A stretch of 64,000 nucleotides of DNA from Fusarium oxysporum f. sp. lycopersici 4287. Taxonomy: Eukaryota > Ascomycota > Sordariomycetes > Hypocreales > Nectriaceae. The stretch covers positions 2,683,943 to 2,747,942 of the forward strand of contig NC_030988.1 of the NCBI RefSeq assembly GCF_000149955.1, read 5' to 3'. How positions within the stretch are numbered: position 1 is the stretch's first letter; each line of letters begins with the position of its first letter. The translations under genes and the position numbers were made by a program. Shown here in pieces: positions 57,256-64,000 of the stretch. The notes beneath the pieces were generated by a model. The model did no database searches and had not been told where the DNA came from. It saw only the letters and a list, made by a program, of their open reading frames with translations.

Positions 57256-59150
57256 TCCGATCTGCTGGTGGCTGGGATGTGGATACTATGTAAGGAGCTG
57301 TGCTCCTCTCGGACACATGCAACTTAGAACTAACAACAATACAATCAACCCGTTTTTGCTTTAACAGGGATCCCGTCCCGCACTAGTCTCTTCCTGTTTC
57401 ACAAGTGATGAAAAAGATCGTGACGAATTATGGCATTCAACATTTTGGACTTTTCTTGAGGCCAGCTACTGGATTTATTCCGCCAAATAGTTCGCAACCA
57501 TGGTTGGCATTGATGATGTTACTATTCCCCGGTTCAGGTTATGTTTCGGGCACGCCGACTGGTCTCGTACCAAAGATATGAGCTTGGTAATCTGCTGACT
57601 CAGTATTTGTGTAAGTTAAGCGAACGCCATGGCTAACACCTTATCAACTCATTTACTCACGACTCGCTACTTCGAGATGAATATTAGTCAAAGGAGCCGT
57701 GGCCTGGCTTAAATCGCTCAGCAAATGAAATATCGTGTTTTTATGGTACAGAGCCTTCCCCGGTCTCAGGTCTCTGAATCTGGGGTGACGAGTATCACGT
57801 TGTCGTAATTGTAAGCTGGGATGAAAAACGGGAAGGTCGAAAATCCCCAATGTCAGCTCATGAACAAGGAGATACTCATTTTACGTAAAGTATTTGAAGG
57901 AAAGAACACGTATTATTGAGGGATTATTCGCATGTTGAAACTCAGATTTGGCGCATGTGAAAGTCGTAAGTTCTGTACGAATTTCGCCCTGATCACCCTA
58001 TATCTCAACAGTCAAGCAGTTTAAGTTATGTATCCGAAGCAAGCGCGGTTCTGCAATGTAGGTTAACCTTCGGGATTTTAAGTTGACAACACGGTCAACC
58101 GTAGCATAAAATGGCATCTGGCACTTTAGCACTCTGGGACAACAATAAGCCGAGGACGTATTGCAAAAGGACCGTATAACCAATCATTGCATCAAGATTT
58201 CGACAACAAACACCAGAGTCCTCAAGCAATTTTACTGACCTTCCAAAAAAGGAAGCTCCTGTAGGCAGTGGGCCAGTGGCCAGACAGAAAGATATGCTTA
58301 TCCCGACGTTCCCGCAATTTCAGGCTCTAATTTCACTATGGAGTAGTGCCAATCGCAAGATGAGTCCGTGTCCCCGATGGCTCACTAACATATCTGCGGT
58401 GTCTAAAATCTAGACATAAATCTGATAAAGTTGTGCACTGGAAGAAACAACTGGACAATAATAGCAAAGGCCCAACCAGTAGATAGGGGGCAGCTTTTAT
58501 TATTAACCATTCTTGGCAATATTGTGAATCATCCATTGAAAAAGCCGTCCAAGTTAGTGGCTTTCAGAGTCGTACATATGGGAGCGTCCGCTTCCCCGCA
58601 TAAGACCAGGCCCCCTCCCACCTGATTCCTTACTCCCCAGGAACCTTTCCACTAAACTTCCAGTGGGTATGGGGTAAAGTGGGCACATCTCTTGGAAAAC
58701 TTGGAGGTGGAGTCTTCCCACTTTCTCTCTCTCAAAAAAAGCAGAAGGCTTAGCTCTGCCAAGTCGTCCATGCTGTCATATAATGATACCCATCACTCTA
58801 GATTCCCACATATTTAGCTACGCTAGATTGGACTGGTACGTGCCAAGAGATAGCACGGCTTGTTGTCGACGCGCGGATAGGTGCATCCTCTCCTTCGCCA
58901 AGCAATCCCCTCGACTCGATGATACAGGCCGAGGAAACAGGTGACGACTTGCCGAGAAATGCTCTTGGCGTTGGTAGGTAGGTAAGGTAGTTATAAAAAT
59001 GCTAGAGAGCCCTGCCCCCTTGGCGCTTTTCTTCATGTCACACTCGTCGCGCTCTTTTTTGTGATCTGCGACAAGGTGCACGATTGTCAGCCAATTTGAT
59101 CGTCTCACAACTTCATATTCTTTATTGTATCAACAGAAAGTCTGGTAGTT
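57256..59150. other. Spacer and transporter promoter
   Basis: No recognisable gene on either strand. Confidence 0.35.
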
Positions 59151-61239
59151 ATGGGGTTCAATTTCAAGAGAGTTGTCGACTTTATCGCGCCTAGCGCAGA
59201 TAAGGAAGACGATGGCCGTGATAAATGGCCCTCGCGTGCAGCCTTTGTGCTCGCTGCCATGGTACGTCATACCTCATTCTTCCATTCAAATCATTTTCAA
59301 TCGTTGACATGATTTTTAGGGCGGTGCTGTTGGCCTCGGCAATCTTCTCCGCTATCCCTCTGTCGTCTTCGCCAACAATGGTCTTCAATGGTTCATTCCG
59401 TACCTGATCGCCCTCTTCTTCCTCGGAATTCCAGTTCTGTGCCTCGAGATCTGCATTGGCCAAGCCTATCGCGGCAGTGTCGTTGTTGCCTTCAATGGGA
59501 TCAACAAGCATACCAAAGGTGTCGGCTTGGCCGTCATCATGAACGGATTTATTGTTGCTACTTACTACGTCCCTATCTTGGCCTGGATTATGCATTATTT
59601 TAGATGCTCTTTCGAGAGCCCTCTTCCCTGGAGCGGTCGCGGACAGGAATTCTACATGCAGGATGTTATCACCAATGACGACCCCATTGTTCCCGAGGGC
59701 TCTGGATACGTTGAGTATCCCGGCACAGGCTTTGTTGGCGAGACTGTCGGCTGGGCTGCTTTTATGTGGATGCTCGTATGGCTGTGCATGTTCAAAGGCG
59801 TTGGAACAACCGGCCGAGTTGTCTACTTCACCATGGGCCTCCCCGTCATCATGATCATCATCATTCTTGGCCGATCAGTTTCTCTCCCAACGCCTCGACT
59901 GGTATCAAGTATTATTTCGGTGAGTGGAATGGTGAGAAGCTCGGTAGTGGAGGTATTTGGCAAGCAGCTTGCGGACAGATCTTTTTCTCCATTGGCGTGG
60001 GCTTTGGATATTTCACATCATATGCTTCCTACAATAGCAAGCATGCCAATGCCGTGCAGGACACTCTCATTATTGCACTCTGCAACTCTCTATACGAAAT
60101 TGTTGGTGGCTTTGCTGTTTTTGGTGTCATTGGTTTCTTGGGTTACTCGCCTGACGACTCGTCCATCTCGCTCAGTACCTTTACCGTTGGCTTCTTGACT
60201 TACCCTCTTGCATTGGCAGAAATGCCGGGTGCTAACGTCTGGGCTGTTCTGTTCTTCCTCACGCTGGCTGTTCTTGGCCTCAGCTCCGCTTTTGCTCTCA
60301 GCGAATCCCTTGTCACGCTCATCTGCGATTGTGGATTGGGTCGGAAGTTCTCTCGAGTACTGATCACTACTGTCATCATTCTTCTTTCCTTCCTCCTCTC
60401 CCTTATATATTGTACCAAATTCGGCTTCTACCTCCTCGACGCTGTCGACACATGGATTAACAACCTCTCACTTATTTTTGTGGTCTGGTGCGAGTGTGTA
60501 GCTGCTACGACCCTCTATCGCTATAAAGATGTCGTTGGGCAGATTGGATGGACTGGTTACCTAGTTTACAACATCGGTTACGTTTTATCTATGGTACTCG
60601 GTGTAGCAATCGGCCATGCCGTGAGCCCTGCTGCCGGTGCAGGTGTTGGATTCGGTATCTTCATTGCATCCAATATTCTCGCCATCATTCTTTCCAAGTC
60701 GCCCGATTCTAGACCTCCTGGATTGTTTGGCAAAAACAATGTATTGTCCAAGATGTGGTGGTTCTCATTCTACTCTGTATGTCGCACTTTAGTACTTAGC
60801 AGAACTTCTACTAATACGCTTCTAGTTCAACCAGCTTCGCCGGGATCTCAACATCGTCGTTGCTGGTGGAAAGCGATGGAACATCCCAGTCTTCTGGGGC
60901 TTCGTCCTCCGATATATCTCAGCCCCAATCTTGGCAATCATCGTTTCTTTCGCCTTCCCATTGTTCTACACTAAGCGAAACGACCCGCTACACATTTTCT
61001 CCTTCGCGTCCGCTTGTGGCGTTATGTGTATTGTTGCCGCTGGCTTCATCCTCCCGCGATGGTTTGACGTCTTCGTTCCTCCTGAGAAACTCCATCTTAG
61101 TGATACTTTCTATGCCCCTCAGGTGGTTATGGCTCCTCTTGAGGTTCACCACGACGAGGTTATTGAGCACGGAGAACATGCTGGAGAGGGACATGCCGAG
61201 CCTTACCCAAGGAAGAAGACAGAGGCTCAGAACTTCTAA
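59151..61239 (+). pseudogene. SLC6-type sodium-dependent transporter with one-base frameshift
   Basis: Exons 59151-59261, 59320-60776 and 60826-61239 encode about 660 residues of a neurotransmitter:sodium-symporter family protein: GGAVGLGNLLRYPSVVFANN, PYLIALFFLGIPVLCLEICI, GQIFFSIGVGFGYFTSYASY, and a dozen hydrophobic helices. It would import amino acids or amines with sodium at the plasma membrane. In exon 2 the frame shifts by one base at about 59886-59889 (CTCCCAAC); adding one base would continue SVSLP directly into NASTGIKYYFGEW, conserved family sequence, and no splice sites explain it. Everything else is intact, so this is either a very young pseudogene or a sequencing error in a short C run. 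Introns have normal splice signals. Confidence 0.8.
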
Positions 61240-61811
61240 TACTGTTCATGACTTCATTATAGGCATTTTTAGCACATGTAAATTAACAGTACATAGTATA
61301 GTTCAACAGACACATCACATAAAGAAATTCCAGGCACCGTGGTCAATTTATAGGCAAAGTCCACTTAGGTGGCCCTCTCGATGCAAGAGCAGTCTTGGGT
61401 GACATATCAGCTTTCACTTTTCAGTCAGCTTTTACTTTTCACTTCCAGGTGAAATACGAATATTTGAAGCTGAATTGAATTCAGTGAATTCCAAAGCATG
61501 ACAAAGCATGAGTTCGGGATCCTGCTAGTAACAATTCTATCAATGCAGAGGGAGACTTATCTAAGGCCGAAGTATCTCGTGCACCAAATAGTCTGTATTC
61601 ATCTACAGAGAGTCTTTCCAACAGTAGTGCAAGTTGAGAAGTGACCAATCATTGAAGGAATATCGAGAAATTAAGCCAGAAACAATACCCAAGAACTTGC
61701 ATCGTCTCAGGGTGTATGCCAATTCCAGGAACTTGTAACAGAAAACTAACTGAATCATCGTCTGTTATTGTTTGAAATCCCTGCTTCGGTAAAAGCAAGA
61801 CGCAGACAGAT

Positions 61812-62301
61812 TCAACCAGAATATTCTGGTACATACAGTGTGTCCCCGCATGTCCATGTGTTCTTGTTACAGTACTGCTTATCTGTTCCTACACAGGTCG
61901 CATTGCCGTTATCCGGGCCACAAAGACCATTGTAGGCGCGAAGTGGCTCAGGAACTAGTGATCGATTAGTTATTCATGTCAAGCATTCTTCGTGACCTTG
62001 CGTAGGACTCACATCCTTCCACGCAGTATCTGATATTGGGATGAATAGTCTTGCAGTCATTATTGAGCCTATGGTTCAGGTAGTAAAATGTATCGATGGT
62101 GATGTGATACTTCTTAAGGATCAAAGCGCATGTATTGTCGTCGATTTGGGATCCTGTCAGAGTACTGAGCCGCCAGTTGATACCGCCAACATCCATGACA
62201 CTAGCCTTCCAAGTTGCTGGCTGGCATCCATCATTCGATTGGACTGGATTAATGAGAGCCAACCCAAGCAGCGAAAGTTTCATGGACAAAGATGGCCCCA
62301 T
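61812..62301 (-). CDS. Small secreted LysM-domain protein (2 exons, 143 aa)
   Basis: Exons 62301-62013 and 61954-61812 join through a 58-bp intron (GTGAGT donor, ACTAAT branch, CTAG acceptor) to 143 codons. The signal peptide is MGPSLSMKLSLLGLALINPV. A LysM-type chitin-binding motif spans DDNTCALILKKYHITIDTFY and CKTIHPNIRYCVEG. A second Cys-rich piece, AYNGLCGPDNGNATCVG then QYCNKNTWTCGDT, forms the C-terminus. Fungal LysM proteins bind chitin fragments in the wall or apoplast and some dampen plant defence; the role here is inferred. Two in-frame ATGs (62301 and 62283) could start the signal peptide. Confidence 0.8.
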
Positions 62302-62630
62302 TGTACTTGATTTTGATAAAATGTAACTGGAGCACTGTGAAGGTTAGGGTGGTTTTGACAGAGCAGCGTATACTTGATGAACATAGAAGATGTTATCATA
62401 TCATCGAATGGCTCTACTCCCATGAAACGAGTATGACTGGAATCTAAACGGGGCTGTTAAAACTAGGTCCGCTTTACTTGTTGGCCTTTGCAGATCTTGA
62501 AACGGATCAGTGCCCATTTTGTTGGCTCTGCACTGCACGAGCCTCCATCATGGTGTTATCGGTCATGTCCGGTTGAATTGTATGTTTCAGATCAATTCTG
62601 AGCTAGTAGATGCATAGTAACCAATAGTGC

Positions 62631-63434
62631 CTAGATTGAGTTAGTTGATTTCTTGAGCGTAGCCAAAATTGTCAATTTCAGCGGCATGCGCGGAAATTGT
62701 ACAACCACGCTCCCTATGGGCCCGGATTGCGTAGTCGTTGTGGGCCCTAGCCGGAGCTTCGGCGTCCAGTCGGATGAATACACGGAGGTCCACTCGTAGT
62801 AGGGCGCCTGCAGTCGGTTGTCCCTGGCGATGAGGGGGCTGTTGTTGTTGACGTTGTTGTTGATGGTGTCGGGGTTGGTGGGCAAGGGCGTTGTTTGCAG
62901 CCGGGGGCGAGGCCGCGATGGCGCTGTAGGTAGTAGGTGCGGGAACAGATTTGGCGTTAGTGAGCGCCTGATTCTAGGAGTCTTAGGAAGCTATCGGTAA
63001 CCTTTTAAGCGAATTCTTGTTTAGGCCCAGTGGTGAATTATTTTGCTGCTTCTTTAAATTTAGCGTAGAAGGCCTCAAATACCTTTAACTTGCTTGGCAT
63101 TGTACTCCTCCGCTCGGTCGCGTGCGAGCTTAGTGGCTGCTTCAATAAGAGAGACTGGTTGCTGTTCAGTAGTCGGGGCAGGGTCAGAGGAGGGGGCGGG
63201 GTTGGCGAGCTGGGACCCTTCCGTGGCCGCAGGAGTAGAGATCGCATTGAGAGGCGAAGACGACGTTTGAGCCGTCCTCCCGAAGGCGGGCGGGACCCCA
63301 ACAGGTCCATTCACGACAGCGGGGCTGTTTTGTAAGAGGGCAGTGCGGGCTCCTCGATTGAGATTGGCAGGAGTGTGGATTCCCAGGTCAAAAGGGTCCG
63401 GGACAATACGCGAGCAGGAGGTGACGGATGCCAT
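62631..63434 (-). CDS. Hypothetical protein (2 exons, 214 aa)
   Basis: Model with exons 63434-63083 and 62923-62631, joined by a 159-bp intron (GTATTT donor, CACTAAC branch, CTACAG acceptor), in frame to 214 codons. The N-terminal part is Pro/Ala/Ser-rich (MASVTSCSRIVPDPFDLGIH, later SLIEAATKLARDRAEEY). The second exon has an Asn run (INNNVNNNSP) and a Thr run. No domain recognised. An alternative reading of the 3' part in another frame cannot be excluded. Confidence 0.4.
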
Positions 63435-64000
63435 CGCCGCCGCGGTGGGCTGCGCGAAGCGTTAGGGTTACTGTCTCAACACCTGCATGCCAAGAAAGTG
63501 TGCTTGAAACCGCATCCCTATCGCATCGTGTTTGCGCATGAATCGACAAATGTCAAATGCGACTTCTCTCACCGTTTCCAATCTCCCTCCCTGAACCCTC
63601 CACCCATATTCACCTAACCCCAGAGATTCCGCATCCTCTCCCCTTCAACCTCACCGTCACTCCAGAGGCCTCGTCATTGCTGACCTCTCTCATCCTTGTA
63701 GCCTTTACAGTCACGCGACCGTATCTTTTCTAACATCCTCCTCTCCATCTCGTAGAAACCAATTAATTCGCCGCTTAATACAACAAGGGATCCATGCACA
63801 AGCAAGCAGCTTCTCTCCTCAAATCTTTCTGGTTCCAAGTCACATGCTATTCAGCTTAACGTGTTTCAACCTACCTAGCGCCTTCCTTTAGCCTACAATT
63901 CTTTGTTGACCCATTCCCATCATCCGGTACATTCTGGGATCTCCATCCGTCGGTCTATACCGGAGGCTTCATCCATCAGTTTTCTACCCTCTCCTCTCGG
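63435..64000. other. Spacer to window end
   Basis: Pyrimidine-rich, no recognisable gene; may be leader DNA of the hypothetical gene or of a gene beyond the window. Confidence 0.35.

Noticed and set aside
1..64000. CRISPR array, rRNA or bacterial operon features
   Set aside because: No spaced direct repeats or rRNA sequence; spliced genes and eukaryotic transposons show nuclear fungal DNA.

Overview
The window is fungal DNA. Genes carry short (about 45-75 bp) GT-AG introns with CTAAC-type branch sites. The gene families (rhodopsin-domain membrane proteins, a LaeA-like methyltransferase, GH79, LysM) and the dense mix of Fot/pogo, hAT, Tad-like LINE and Copia elements fit a filamentous ascomycete, most likely Fusarium or a close relative. 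The layout looks like an accessory, transposon-rich region; the genus is inference.

Layout. 1-7 kb: pogo-type DNA transposons, including a decayed 1.86-kb copy and a 2.98-kb copy with an intact 785-codon transposase. 8.4-9.9 kb: a calpain-like gene whose catalytic Cys position is Ser. 14-15.4 kb and 22.3-23.6 kb: two spliced rhodopsin-domain membrane protein genes, flanking an amino-acid permease (19.5-21.3 kb); a GNAT acetyltransferase follows at 23.9-24.7 kb. 17.9-19.1 kb: an OrsD-like fragment and a retroelement 3' end split by a MITE. 25.2-30.6 kb: a transposon pile-up (pogo copy with TA flanks, OrsD-like fragments, a solo LTR and a piggyBac-like element). 32.1-34.0 kb: a nine-exon LaeA-like methyltransferase.

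34.4-45.2 kb is a nested stack: a hAT remnant abuts a 5'-truncated LINE, which is split by a 327-bp MITE with an 8-bp target duplication and by a complete Copia element with apparently identical 194-bp LTRs and an intact 1471-codon ORF. 46.6-47.7 kb: an alpha-arrestin with two PPxY motifs. 48-49 kb: a secreted beta-propeller pseudogene cut by a pogo remnant. 50.5-52.3 kb: a GH79 glycosidase with a 759-bp hAT-type MITE 42 bp upstream of its ATG. 55.4-57.3 kb: another pogo transposase with a frameshift. 59.2-61.2 kb: an SLC6-type transporter with a one-base frameshift. 61.8-62.3 kb: a small secreted LysM protein.

The host genes form no obvious single pathway. Cell-surface and secreted functions (receptor-like membrane proteins, two transporters, an arrestin adaptor for transporter turnover, a glycosidase, a LysM protein) are prominent, as is common in niche-adaptation regions. 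Splice models were built by eye from splice signals, frame and family motifs. None is backed by transcripts or a database search.
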